A stretch of DNA of 64,000 nucleotides, from the NCBI GenBank assembly GCA_963819635.1, contig CAWFWX010000007.1, forward strand, positions 1 to 64,000, read 5' to 3'. Numbering within the stretch: position 1 is the first letter of the stretch; each line of letters begins with the position of its first letter. The notes under the pieces were generated by a model. That model saw only the letters and a program-made list of their open reading frames with translations, had not been told where the DNA came from and did no database searches. Shown piece after piece: positions 1 through 8,317 of the stretch. This stretch comes from JACVRW01 sp963819635 (GTDB lineage Bacteria; Actinomycetota; Thermoleophilia; Solirubrobacterales; Thermoleophilaceae). Position numbers and translations under genes: made by a program.

Positions 1-60
1 GGACGGAGCCAAGAGCAGCAGCATCGCAACCACAGCGAGCGCTGCGCAGTTTCGCAGCAC
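1..60 (-). CDS. possible N-terminus of a secreted protein running off the left edge
   Basis: Read leftward from a GTG at 60, the sequence encodes a short basic start followed by a hydrophobic run (AALAVVAMLLLLAPS), as expected for a signal peptide. The rest of the gene would lie outside the window. No convincing ribosome binding site is visible, so this could be chance. Positions 61-297 show no other gene I can support. Confidence 0.25.
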   Translation of the reverse strand, partial: MLRNCAALAVVAMLLLLAPS

Positions 61-297
61 GACTTGGCCGCGCAGCTTCGCAGGGCAGAGGCTGCTCGGA
101 GTTAAGCCCCCGGTAGCCCGGCCGAGCGACGGCATGTGCAGATGTTCGAAGACGCTCATCTAGCGAACCGACCGGGAACGGCGTCTCGTAGCTCGTCGGG
201 TCATGGTCGAGCATCCAGGCCGCGAGCGCAACGGGCGAACCCGCCAGGTCGTACGGCGGCCGGCGTTCTTGAATGCAAAAGCGCGACACTACGTGCA

Positions 298-936
298 ATG
301 GCCGAATACGCCGTTGCCCACCTCGCGGAGATCGACGAGCTGAGCGACGGTCGCTGTCCCTTCCGGCCGATCCGCCACAACTTCGGCATCACGTCGTTCG
401 GCGTCAGCACATGGACCGGCCGCGAGCCGGGAGACCGGATCATCAACGAGCACGACGAGGCTGGGGAGCACGAAGAGCTCTACGTCGTCCAGAGCGGTAG
501 AGCGAGCTTCGAGCTCGACGGCGAGCGCGTAGACGCCCCGGCCGGCACCTTCGTCTTCGCCCGCCCCGGTGTGAAACGCACCGCCTACGCGGAGGAGTCG
601 GAGACGACAATCGTCGCGGTCGGGGGCACGCCTGGGCAGGAGTATGAGCCGGACGGCTGGGAGATCTGGGCGCCGTTCAACCGGCTCTACCTGGAAGGGC
701 GTTACGCGGAGGCGGCGGATGGGGGTCGTGAAGCGGCGGAGGCGCATCCCGAGTACGCGGGGCTGCTCTACAACCTGGCTTGCTGCGAGAGCCTCGCCGG
801 CCGCACGGCCGACGCGATCGAGCACCTGAGGCTCGCGATCGACAGGTCGGAGCGTTTCCGCTCGTTTGCCGGAGGCGATTCCGACTTCGACCCGGTTCGC
901 GCCGAGCCCGAGTTCCAGGCTCTCGTCGCAGGCTGA
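298..936 (+). CDS. cupin-domain protein with C-terminal TPR-like helices
   Basis: A protein of 212 residues. I chose the ATG at 298 because similarity to folded domains begins right after it, whereas the in-frame extension back to 136 is low-complexity and Arg-rich. Residues of about 40-125 look like a small cupin barrel (NEHDEAGEHEELYVV, then a Pro-Ala-Gly turn and FARPGVKR). The last 70 residues read as TPR-like helices (LYNLACCESLAGRTADAIEHL). Cupin/TPR proteins of this kind are common and uncharacterised in actinobacteria; the ligand cannot be told from sequence. Confidence 0.75.
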   Translation: MAEYAVAHLAEIDELSDGRCPFRPIRHNFGITSFGVSTWTGREPGDRIINEHDEAGEHEELYVVQSGRASFELDGERVDAPAGTFVFARPGVKRTAYAEESETTIVAVGGTPGQEYEPDGWEIWAPFNRLYLEGRYAEAADGGREAAEAHPEYAGLLYNLACCESLAGRTADAIEHLRLAIDRSERFRSFAGGDSDFDPVRAEPEFQALVAG

Positions 937-1023
937 TTCCCGGAGCCGCCGCCCCCGGATCCGAGTGATCCGACTGCGCGCGGGTTCCGAACCAGCTGGC
1001 ATAGCCGTCCCCTGGATGACCCC

Positions 1024-1227
1024 ATGTCCGCACTTGAAGCGCAAATCCATCTGAGCGAGCTCCTGGTCGAGCGCGCGCTCGCGTTAATCGAAGGCCTCGC
1101 CGCCAACGGCGCCTACATGGCGGACCTCGACGACGAGATCGCTGCGACGCGCCACGCCTACATCGCGGCTGCGATCACCGACATCGCCACGCTACGGGCC
1201 GAGCTGTCCGCGCCCCAGCTCGGCTGA
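1024..1227 (+). CDS. small helical hypothetical protein, 67 aa
   Basis: I do not recognise this protein. It is acidic and predicted mostly helical (Ala, Leu and Glu rich, no Cys), starting at ATG 1024 some 87 bases after the cupin gene on the same strand. Clear amphipathic periodicity makes a real product plausible, but it could be a chance frame in GC-rich DNA. It ends 72 bases before the convergent aldo/keto reductase; short GC-rich inverted repeats between them may serve as terminators. Confidence 0.45.
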   Translation: MSALEAQIHLSELLVERALALIEGLAANGAYMADLDDEIAATRHAYIAAAITDIATLRAELSAPQLG

Positions 1228-1299
1228 GGAGAAGCTCCGGGGTTGAGCCCGGCCCGCACGAGGCCGCTTTTACTCGCCAAACCGAGCCGCCGCCGTCGG

Positions 1300-2130
1300 T
1301 TACCACCACTTGCGCTCGAGCGCGCGGTCGGTGCCGCCGGTTTCGTCGAGCGCGTCGAGGGCAGCCATGTCCTCGTCGGACAGCGCGAAGTCGAAGATCT
1401 CGGCGTTCCCCGCGATCCGCTCGCGGTGAGTCGACTTCGGGATGACGATGAGGTCCCGCTGCACGCACCAGCGCAGAAGCACCTGCGCCGGTGTGCGCCC
1501 CAAGCGCTCGGCGATCTCCCGGACGCGCGCATCTGAGAGGTGCCGGCCGGTGCCCAGCGGGCTGTACGCCTCGAGCGCCACGTCACGCTCCTCGCACGCT
1601 TCGAGCAACCTGCGCCGGTGCACGAACGGATTGAACTGGACCTGATTCACAACCGGGCGGGTCTCGGCGACCGCGAGCAGCTCGTCAAGCTCGCCCACGC
1701 TGAAGTTCGAGACGCCGATCGAGCGCGCATAGCCGCGCTCATGCGCACGCTCCATCCCCGGCCACGCCCACGTCGGCCCGTCCTGCGGCCAGTGGATGAT
1801 GTACAGGTCCAGCTGGTCGACGCCCAGCCGCTCCAGGCTCCGCTGCGCCTCGGACTCCGGGTCCTTGTGCGCGGGATAGAACTTGGTCGTGATGAATACC
1901 TCCTCGCGCGGCACGCCACTGTCGCGCAAGGCACGGCCGACGCTCTCCTCGTTGCCGTACGCCTGCGCAGTATCGACGTGGCGGTAGCCGAGCTCGAGCG
2001 CCCAGCGAACAGCGTTCTCCGCCTCCGGCCCGTTCGGCACCTGCCAGACGCCGAGGCCGAGCAGCGGGATCTCGTTGGCGTCGGCGAGTATCCGGGCGCG
2101 TCCATCCTCTGTGAGTGTCTTGGTTGCCAT
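1300..2130 (-). CDS. aldo/keto reductase (AKR5-like)
   Basis: An NADPH-dependent aldo/keto reductase of 276 residues, full family length. The catalytic tetrad is visible: Asp53 and Tyr58 in HVDTAQAYGNEESVG, Lys83 in TTKF, His113 in IIHWP. The C-terminal IPKSTHRERI cofactor-binding motif is also present. It closes a four-gene leftward operon (DsbA-like, 75-aa protein, monooxygenase-like protein, this gene), starting 7 bases after the gene before it. A second, very similar reductase lies at 38936-39751. Substrate is unknown; members reduce aldehydes such as methylglyoxal or 2,5-diketogluconate. Confidence 0.93.
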   Translation of the reverse strand: MATKTLTEDGRARILADANEIPLLGLGVWQVPNGPEAENAVRWALELGYRHVDTAQAYGNEESVGRALRDSGVPREEVFITTKFYPAHKDPESEAQRSLERLGVDQLDLYIIHWPQDGPTWAWPGMERAHERGYARSIGVSNFSVGELDELLAVAETRPVVNQVQFNPFVHRRRLLEACEERDVALEAYSPLGTGRHLSDARVREIAERLGRTPAQVLLRWCVQRDLIVIPKSTHRERIAGNAEIFDFALSDEDMAALDALDETGGTDRALERKWW

Positions 2131-2137
2131 GGCCGGC

Positions 2138-2437
2138 CTACTCGTCCACGACGTCGATCACCTCGTAGACGCCCTCGACCGGCGAGTTCTCGACGAACGC
2201 CGACAGGTGATCGACCCGCTGCATCTCCTCGGCGTCGGCCTCGGCGCGCCAGCGGCGATAGTCGTCCTCGCTCATGTCGAACAGGCCGAACGAGATCACC
2301 TCGTCCTCGTCACGGATGTTGCGGGCGTGATACGCGCGCTGGAAGCCGGGGGGCTTGGAATCACCCGGATCCCACGCGCGCCGGAACTGGTCCCACGCGC
2401 CCGGCTTGAGGCGACGAGCAGAGAACATGACGATCAT
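2138..2437 (-). CDS. small antibiotic-monooxygenase/EthD-like protein
   Basis: A 99-residue protein beginning MIVMFSARRLKPG, with the size and beta-alpha-beta pattern of dimeric ferredoxin-like barrels (ABM/EthD/Dabb type). The start at 2437 is fixed by an AGGAGG seven bases upstream on the minus strand. It is followed after 7 bases by the aldo/keto reductase, so the two are probably co-translated. Such proteins often act on small aromatic or quinone substrates or heme, but no catalytic residue can be assigned here. Confidence 0.7.
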   Translation of the reverse strand: MIVMFSARRLKPGAWDQFRRAWDPGDSKPPGFQRAYHARNIRDEDEVISFGLFDMSEDDYRRWRAEADAEEMQRVDHLSAFVENSPVEGVYEVIDVVDE

Positions 2438-2519
2438 CGTGCGACCTCCTAGGTCTGGTTGCGTTTCGCGCGCGCAGGCGCGTGAGCGGACATCGCTCAG
2501 CTGCGGATAAGCAATTGGA

Positions 2520-2747
2520 TTAGAGGGGCTTGCCACTCTCGGCCCAGGCTCGGAAGAGGTCGACCTGGTCCTGGGGCCACGCGCCGTCGCAGGGCATGTC
2601 GCCGGCCTGGAGGCGGGCGAGGATGGCATCGGCGTGTTGGCTGACATCCTCATGCGACCAGAGGTCGAAAGCGCGCTGCATCGACTCGCGGTCACCTTCG
2701 CGGAACAGGGGCTTGATCTCGGTTTCGAACCGTGGTGCCTGATTCAT
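2520..2747 (-). CDS. conserved 75-aa protein
   Basis: Begins MNQAPRFETEIKPLFREGDR and ends with a conserved-looking MPCDGAWPQDQVDLFRAWAES block. I recognise this pattern as a small conserved bacterial protein of unknown function that sometimes appears as a domain fused to larger proteins. It has a single Cys. Its ATG overlaps the TGA of the DsbA-like gene by four bases (ATGA), with an AAGGAG inside the end of that gene, so it is translationally coupled to a thiol-redox protein. Confidence 0.75.
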   Translation of the reverse strand: MNQAPRFETEIKPLFREGDRESMQRAFDLWSHEDVSQHADAILARLQAGDMPCDGAWPQDQVDLFRAWAESGKPL

Positions 2748-3286
2748 CGCGTCAACTCCTTTGTCAATGTCGCAGCGTCGTAGCCGCCGAGGTGCACCAC
2801 GCCGTCAATGAACAGCGTCGGCGTGCCGCGCACCTCACCCGACGCCAGCCCACTCTCGACATCCCTTCCGATCCGGCGCATGACATCCGGGCTGGACCGG
2901 TCCTGGTCGAACCGCGAGACGTCGAGCCCGAGCTCGGCCGCGTACCGCCGAAGGTCGTCGGCTTCCAGCGCCTTCTGGCGATGGAAGAGCAGCTCATGCA
3001 TCTCCCAAAACCGGTCCTGCAGGGCAGCCGCCTCGACTGCGGCAGCTGCCGCGAGCGCGTGCGGGTGAATCTCGGTGAGCGGAAAGTGGCGGAACGCGAA
3101 GCGGATGCTGCTGCCCGCCTGTTGCTCGATGCGCTCGATCTCACGGAACGCCTGCCGCGAATAGGGGCATTCGTAATCGCCGTACTCGAGGATGAGACGA
3201 CCGGGCGCTGGGCCACGCACGTGATCGATCTCGTCGTCGAGTGGCTCCACGCTCGGCTGAAGCTCCTTCGGGATCGTGTCATGCAT
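2744..3286 (-). CDS. DsbA-family thioredoxin-fold protein
   Basis: A protein of 180 residues with the DsbA-type thioredoxin fold: LEYGDYECPYSRQAFREIE near residues 33-51, FRHFPL, a helical insert, then the cis-Pro loop RGTPTLFIDG. The active site is CPYS rather than CPxC, leaving one redox cysteine, which is typical of the NhaA-associated DsbA-like group. No signal peptide is seen, so it is probably cytoplasmic and may handle glutathione-like thiols or thiol adducts. It heads the operon ending with the aldo/keto reductase. Confidence 0.9.
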   Translation of the reverse strand: MHDTIPKELQPSVEPLDDEIDHVRGPAPGRLILEYGDYECPYSRQAFREIERIEQQAGSSIRFAFRHFPLTEIHPHALAAAAAVEAAALQDRFWEMHELLFHRQKALEADDLRRYAAELGLDVSRFDQDRSSPDVMRRIGRDVESGLASGEVRGTPTLFIDGVVHLGGYDAATLTKELTR

Positions 3287-3420
3287 AGTCGCAAAGTGTT
3301 GTCCGCGCAGAGCGCGCTCGCATCCGCGAGGACCACAGTGCGGCTGACCAGTCGCGCCTGCCCATATGTCTCACAAAGAGCCGACAGCCCGGCTCGGGGC
3401 TCTCAGATCAGCCAGATTCG

Positions 3421-3497
3421 CTCAAACAGCGAATCCCTTCGGAGTTGCTTGGGGGAAGTCCACGATGCGAAGCCACGCTGTGAGCAGCAGCATCGCG
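3421..3497 (+). promoter_or_regulatory. leader element copy L1, upstream of the stress protein gene
   Basis: First of ten related elements. It has CCTTCGG, then GGGGGAAGTCCACGATGCGA, then an AGCAGCATCG block. The core ATG (3465) would start a peptide MRSHAVSSSIAY. CGATGC and GCATCG form a short inverted repeat. It ends about 35 bases before the start codon of the general-stress protein and points toward it. Function unknown; see findings. Confidence 0.7.
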
Positions 3498-3534
3498 TAC
3501 GCAGGCACAGCCCAGTCGACCAAAGGAGATGACC

Positions 3535-4056
3535 GTGTCTTCCGTTGCCCCTCCCTCACGTCTGTCGGTGGCGCCGAGCGGCGATCGGCGCACCATCGCC
3601 GGCTACTCGAGCTACGAGGAGGTCGAGCGGGCGGTGGACTTGCTGTCGGACCGGGGGTTCCCGGTCGAGCGGGTCGCGATCGTCGGTACCGGCCTGCGCT
3701 CGGTCGAGCAGGTCGTCGGGCGCGTCACGACTGCGCGTGCAGCGCTGACCGGCGCGGGGCAGGGTGCCCTGATCGGTCTCTTCTTAGCGCTGCTGTTCGG
3801 CCTGTTCTTCACCGGTCCGGGATTCTTCGGCCTGCTCGCGTACGCGGTCGTCACCGGAGCCGTCCTCGGCGCCACCTTCGAGGCGATCTGGCACGCGGCG
3901 CAGGGCGGGCGACGCGACTTCTCGTCCATCGCCGGGACCTATGCTGAGCGCTACGAGCTGCAAGCTGACGACGAGGTGGCCGACGAAGCCGGGCGCCTGC
4001 TGGATCGGACGTCGGCCCCGACGGCCGTGACCGGGACGGAGTCCGCTCGCGTGTGA
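3535..4056 (+). CDS. general-stress protein 17M-like membrane protein
   Basis: Residues of about 20-70 match the general stress protein 17M-like domain (TIAGYSSYEEVERAVDLLSDRGFPVERVAIVG). Two glycine-zipper hydrophobic segments follow (GAGQGALIGLFLALLFGLFF and GLLAYAVVTGAVLGATFEAIW), then a soluble tail. I prefer the GTG at 3535 over the ATG at 3529 because GGAG sits directly against the ATG but six bases before the GTG. Family members are induced by heat, salt or oxidants; the exact role is unknown. Leader L1 lies immediately upstream. Confidence 0.85.
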   Translation: MSSVAPPSRLSVAPSGDRRTIAGYSSYEEVERAVDLLSDRGFPVERVAIVGTGLRSVEQVVGRVTTARAALTGAGQGALIGLFLALLFGLFFTGPGFFGLLAYAVVTGAVLGATFEAIWHAAQGGRRDFSSIAGTYAERYELQADDEVADEAGRLLDRTSAPTAVTGTESARV

Positions 4057-4155
4057 TCGCTGACAGCGCGTACTACCGGGATGGGGTTCGTCAGAATGGT
4101 GAGCCCTTGAAGCGTTGGGGAGGCCCGCCGGCTGTCGCGTGAGGAGCGCGGGTTC

Positions 4156-5025
4156 GTGTGGCTGGCGCTGAGCGACCCCACCCCGGAGGACATGGAGGAG
4201 CTCAGGCTGTCGTTCGACCTGCCCGCGCTTGCGGTGGAGGACGCCCAGGAGGGCCACGAGCGTCCCAAGCTGGAGCAGCACGGCAGCGACGCGTTCCTCC
4301 TCGTGAAGACGGTGCGCTACGACGAGCCTCGGCGGGTGGTCGACTTCGGCGAGCTCGGCGTCTTCCTCGGGGCGCACCACGCGATCGTGACCGGCCCCCG
4401 GAGCGCGGCGGCGATGCGGGCCGCCCGAGGGCGCCTGGACGCGCGTCCCGACGTTGCCGCGCTCGGACCGATGGCGGCCGCGTGGGCGGCCCTCGACGAA
4501 GTAGTCGACGCCCACGAGCCCGTGCTCGTGCGGCTCACGGATGACCTCGAGGAGACCGAGCAGGCGGTTTTCCAGCGCGGGCTGGATCAGGGTGAGCGCA
4601 TCTATCTTCTGAGTCGGGAGACCGCACGGCTCGTTCGGGCGCTGCACCCGTTGCTTGGAGCCTTCGAGGCGCTGGAGCGAGACGACACACCGGAGCCGCC
4701 TGGCTCTTTACAACCGCTCTTTCGCGACGTCCGCGACCATGTGCACCGCCTGTACGAGGAGGTGATGGTGCTCGGTGAGGCGCTCGACCGGCTGCTCAGC
4801 GCCAACCTAGCGCGCGTCACCGTCCGTCAGAACCTGGTGCTCCAGAAGGTCTCGGGGTGGGCGGCGATCGCGGTCGTGCCCACGATCATCACCGGGATCT
4901 ACGGCATGAACTTCCGCCACATGCCCGAGCTCGGCTGGCCGGCCGGCTATCCGCTTGTGCTGCTCCTCATGGTCGCCGTCGTCTACAGCCTGCGGCGGTA
5001 CTTCAGGCACGTCGGCTGGTTCTAG
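4156..5025 (+). CDS. corA: CorA-family divalent metal ion transporter
   Basis: A protein of about 290 residues with a long helical cytoplasmic domain and two C-terminal membrane segments. The CorA signature is intact (TGIYGMNFRHMPEL) between the two segments. It probably forms a pentameric Mg2+/Co2+/Ni2+ channel. The frame stays open back to 4111 but offers no better start than GTG 4156; a family-length N-terminus may begin slightly upstream. Confidence 0.92.
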   Translation: MWLALSDPTPEDMEELRLSFDLPALAVEDAQEGHERPKLEQHGSDAFLLVKTVRYDEPRRVVDFGELGVFLGAHHAIVTGPRSAAAMRAARGRLDARPDVAALGPMAAAWAALDEVVDAHEPVLVRLTDDLEETEQAVFQRGLDQGERIYLLSRETARLVRALHPLLGAFEALERDDTPEPPGSLQPLFRDVRDHVHRLYEEVMVLGEALDRLLSANLARVTVRQNLVLQKVSGWAAIAVVPTIITGIYGMNFRHMPELGWPAGYPLVLLLMVAVVYSLRRYFRHVGWF

Positions 5026-5040
5026 GACCGCAATCACGTA

Positions 5041-5116
5041 ACCCGGGCCGAAAGGCTGGGGAGCGGATTGGGGGGATACCACGATGCGACGAGGGCCCGT
5101 CGTCGGCAGCATCGAG
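5041..5116 (+). promoter_or_regulatory. leader element copy L2, upstream of patatin
   Basis: Shares GGGGGGATACCACGATGCGA and a GGCAGCATCGAG block with the other type I copies. The core ATG (5084) would encode MRRGPVVGSIER. It lies between corA and the patatin gene, ending 8 bases before the patatin ATG, and points toward it. The upstream CACTNCGG part is poorly conserved here. Confidence 0.65.
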
Positions 5117-5123
5117 CGAGACG

Positions 5124-6095
5124 ATGACGCAGGCGATTCACAAGAACCCCGACGCCGCCAGCATCGTGGCGGGGCCGAAGGCCCGCCCTCAGCGAGCGTC
5201 GGCCTTCCGCGAGTCCGACGGGCTGAGGGGTGTCGTCCGGCGGCGGGTCGCGGGGCGCCCGCGCACCGCCTTCGTGCTTGCGGGAGGCGCGAGCCTCGGG
5301 GCGCTTCAGGTCGGCATGCTGCGCGCGCTCTACGAGCGCGGGATCGTCCCCGACCTGCTGGTTGGGACCTCCGTGGGGGCGCTCAACGCGGCGTTCGTCG
5401 CCTCGCGCCCGCAGGTCCCGGCCACCGCGGACGAGCTTGCGCGCGTCTGGCGCGGCCTCCAGCGCGGCGATGTCTTTCCCGTGAGCGCCCGCGCCCTGAT
5501 CTGGGGGCGCCACAGGCCAGCGGGACCACCTCTTCCCCGACCGCGGGTTGCGCCGGCTGCATCCGTCGACATCTTCAGCTCGAGCGCCTGGAAGAGGCGC
5601 AGATTCCGCTCCACGTCGGCACCTTCGACGTGCTCGGCGGGCAGGAGGTTCGCCTCTCCGAAGGTCCGGCGATCGACGCCGTGCTCGCGTCATCCGCGAT
5701 TCCCGGCATGCTGCCACCCGTCACCTTCGGTGACCGGCTGCTGGTCGACGGGGGCGTCGTCAGGAACGCGCCGATCTCGCATGCGGTCGAGCTCGGAGCC
5801 GAGCGCATCTACGTGCTCCCGACCATCCAGGGCGATTCACGGGCGCTCCCGGTGGTGCGCGCCGGGCGCGCTCGACCTCGTTCGTCTACGGACTGACCCT
5901 GCTCGTCGGCGCTCGGCTCGAGGCCGATCTCGATCGCTACGGCGAAGACGTGGAGTTGATCGTCCTGCCCGCGACGAACTCCCACCACGTTCAGCCCACG
6001 GACTTCGACCACTCGAGTCGTCTGATCCGCGAGGGGCTGGCCTCGGCACGCTCGGCGCTGTCGCGGGTGGTCGTGCGGACGCGGCGGCGGCCTGA
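5124..6095 (+). CDS. patatin-like phospholipase (frame disrupted)
   Basis: Patatin/RssA-type serine acyl hydrolase. The oxyanion loop FVLAGGASLGALQVG, the nucleophile motif GTSVGALNAA and the catalytic Asp motif LLVDGGVVRNAP are all present. They fall in different frames, with shifts near 5515, 5560 and 5870. Because every motif survives, I read these as sequence errors in one gene of about 320 codons rather than a pseudogene. The TGA at 6093-6095 overlaps the ATG of the TerC-like gene, suggesting co-translation. Likely substrates are membrane phospholipids or lysophospholipids. Confidence 0.8.
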   Translation: MTQAIHKNPDAASIVAGPKARPQRASAFRESDGLRGVVRRRVAGRPRTAFVLAGGASLGALQVGMLRALYERGIVPDLLVGTSVGALNAAFVASRPQVPATADELARVWRGLQRGDVFPVSARALIWGRHRPAGPPLPRPRVAPAASVDIFSSSAWKRRRFRSTSAPSTCSAGRRFASPKVRRSTPCSRHPRFPACCHPSPSVTGCWSTGASSGTRRSRMRSSSEPSASTCSRPSRAIHGRSRWCAPGALDLVRLRTDPARRRSARGRSRSLRRRRGVDRPARDELPPRSAHGLRPLESSDPRGAGLGTLGAVAGGRADAAAA

Positions 6096-7105
6096 TGGAC
6101 GTCACGTTCATCGCGTGGGCGGGGCTGTCGTGGGTCTCGTCGTGCTGCTGCTGGTCGACCTCTTCGTGCTGCACCGCGGGGTACACGAGGTCTCGACCCG
6201 CAACGCCGTCTGGTCGACCGTCGGGTTCGTCGGCCGTCAGCGTCGCCTTCGGGATCGGCCTCGGCATCGCGGAGGGTGACGACATGGCGGCGCAGTTCTT
6301 CACCGGCTACCTGCTCGAGTATTCGCTGTCGCTCGACAACGTCTTCGTCTGGGCGCTGATCATGGGCGCCTACTCCGTCCCGGCCGCGTACCAGCACCGG
6401 GTGCTCTTCTACGGCATCTTCGGCGCACTCGTGCTGCGCGGCGCCTTCGTCGCCGCCGGAGCGGAGTTGCTCGCGCGCTTTGAGTGGGTCGTCTACGTGT
6501 TCGGCGCGCTGCTGATCTACGGCGGCGTGCGCCTGCTCCGCGGCGGCGACGAGCAAGACCCCAGAGAAGGCTTCATCGCACGCCTGCTGGGACGCCACCT
6601 GCCCACGACACGCGGCCTGGTCGGCGCGCATCTGTTCGTCCGCGCGCGCGACACACCCGAGAGCGAGCGCCCCGACCGCCGGCCCATCTCGGGTATCTGG
6701 TACGCCACCCCGCTGCTCGCCGTGCTGGTCGTGATCGAGGCGACCGACGTCATCTTCGCCGTCGACTCGATCCCGGCGATCTTCGGCGTCACCCGCGAGC
6801 CGTTCATCGTCTTCAGCGCGACCGCGCTCGCGCTCGTCGGCCTGCGCTCCCTGTACTTCCTGCTCGCCGGCGCCCGCGACCGCTTCGTCTACCTCAACGT
6901 CGGCCTGGCGGTGATTCTCATCTTCATCGGGGTCAAGTTCGTGCTCACCGAAGTCGTCCACATCAGCGTCGGCGTGTCCCTGCTCGTGATCGTCGGCGTC
7001 ATGGGCACCGCAATCGCCGCCTCGCTGCTGCGCGACCGTCGCCCTCCCCCACCCGGGACCGGCGGCGAAAAGCGCGCCGTCACCGCCTCGGGGCAGGCCC
7101 GCTGA
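6095..7105 (+). CDS. TerC-family integral membrane protein
   Basis: A protein of about 336 residues with eight or more membrane segments. TerC motifs are clear: LEYSLSLDNVFVWALI and EATDVIFAVDSIPAIF, each with conserved acidic residues inside the membrane. The N-terminus carries two compensating frame changes (near 6118 and 6232); reading the middle in the other frame restores a hydrophobic segment (VVGLVVLLLVDLFVLHRGVHE). TerC proteins are linked to tellurite resistance and to metal loading or export of manganese/calcium in the membrane. Its TGA overlaps the next ATG. Confidence 0.9.
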   Translation: MDVTFIAWAGLSWVSSCCCWSTSSCCTAGYTRSRPATPSGRPSGSSAVSVAFGIGLGIAEGDDMAAQFFTGYLLEYSLSLDNVFVWALIMGAYSVPAAYQHRVLFYGIFGALVLRGAFVAAGAELLARFEWVVYVFGALLIYGGVRLLRGGDEQDPREGFIARLLGRHLPTTRGLVGAHLFVRARDTPESERPDRRPISGIWYATPLLAVLVVIEATDVIFAVDSIPAIFGVTREPFIVFSATALALVGLRSLYFLLAGARDRFVYLNVGLAVILIFIGVKFVLTEVVHISVGVSLLVIVGVMGTAIAASLLRDRRPPPPGTGGEKRAVTASGQAR

Positions 7106-7338
7106 TGACCTGGCTTACGGATCGGCGTTCCGCGCTCGTTGACGAGTTCTTTGTGAGCTACCTGCGTTGGCGGGAAGCGTGTGAGGACGTTCGTAGCTCG
7201 TATCGACGCTGGGCGGAGTGCAAACAGCACCAACGCGGTCTGGGCTTCGCGATCTATCACGCGGCGCTAGAGCGCGAGGAACACGCCGCCAGCATCCACT
7301 CCGACTCGGCAGAGCGGCTCGGCGCTCTGGCGCGCTGA
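7105..7338 (+). CDS. conserved small protein of unknown function, 77 aa
   Basis: Starts at ATG 7105, overlapping the TerC stop (TGATG), so expression is coupled to it. The product is charged and helical (DEFFVSYLRWREACEDVRSS, then YRRWAECKQHQRG), with two Cys and a C-terminal acidic part. No membrane segment or known motif. I do not recognise the family, but the overlap and codon pattern support a real gene. Confidence 0.6.
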   Translation: MTWLTDRRSALVDEFFVSYLRWREACEDVRSSYRRWAECKQHQRGLGFAIYHAALEREEHAASIHSDSAERLGALAR

Positions 7339-7475
7339 CCGATGGCTGGGGTCTCTCCGGAGCTCGAGGTGGAGCGCTCGGTGCGGGAGCGGCTCTACGG
7401 CGAGCGCGCGGAGGTCCGGGCCACACCGAGGCCGCGCCCGGGGCTAGCGGTGCGTCGGCTTCCAAGGCGGGTCGC

Positions 7476-8317
7476 ATGTTCGGCGGTCGGTACCGGTTGC
7501 TCGAGCGTGTGGGTGCGGGCGGGATGGCCACCGTCTACCGCGCCCGGGACGAGCGGCTCAAGCGCGACGTGGCGGTCAAGGTGATCGCCGAGCGGCTCGC
7601 CCGTGACCCGCTGTTCGTGCGGCGCTTCCGCCGCGAGGCGGAGCTCTGCGCGCGTCTCATGCACCCGAACATCGTCGCCGTCCTGGACGCCGGCGTCGAA
7701 CCGCAGGACTTCATCGTCATGGAATTCGTCCACGGGATCGACGCCGGCAGGATGCTGCACCGGCGCGAACGGCTGACGCCGGGCGAGACGATCCATGTCG
7801 TCGCCCAGGTCTGTGAGGCGCTTGCGTACGCGCACGCCCGGGACGTGGTCCACCAGGACGTGTCGCCCGGCAACATCCTGATCCGGCAACCCGACTTCGC
7901 GACGAAGCTCGCCGACTTCGGTCTTGCCTCCGACGCTCTCGACGTCCCCGCTACGACCGGCGCCGACCATCATGGGAACGCCCGGCTACATCGCGCCCGA
8001 GGTCCTCCGCGGCGCCGGGCCGTCACCACGGTCGGACCTGTACTCCCTCGGCGCGGTCGCGTACCGGCTGCTCGCCGGACAGTCACGAGCGCGGCCCGGT
8101 GACGCCGCATGCCACGGCGCCCCTCGCGAGTGCCGCGCCGCGCGTGCCGCCGCTCGCCGAGGCTCGTCCCAACCTGCCGCACCGATTGAAGGAAGCAGTT
8201 CAGCAAGCACTGGCGAATGACCCGGACGCCCGACAGGACTCGGTCGCCGAATTCCGCGCCCAGCTGGTCGACGGACAGAGCGCGCCGCTACTGGACGAGC
8301 TGGCGAGCGCCGCGTAG
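7476..8317 (+). CDS. Ser/Thr protein kinase, PknB-like catalytic domain (frame disrupted)
   Basis: A Hanks-type kinase domain beginning MFGGRYRLLERVGAGG. The glycine loop GAGGMATVY, the lysine in VAVKVI, the catalytic loop HQDVSPGN, DFG in LADFGLA, and GYIAPE are all found. The usual Lys of HRDxKPxN is Ser. Frame changes occur near 7960 and 8090. There is no membrane segment or extracellular sensor domain, so this is a short cytoplasmic kinase. A start at ATG 7342 is possible if another frame error lies before 7476. It abuts the permease gene (TAGTG overlap). Confidence 0.8.

Noticed and set aside
3287..3365. A leader copy in front of the DsbA-like gene
   Set aside because: An ACAACACTTTGCG string resembles the upstream block, but no GGGGA core follows before the start codon.
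5124..6095. Patatin as a pseudogene
   Set aside because: All catalytic motifs survive on both sides of the frame changes, and similar shifts occur in essential genes nearby.
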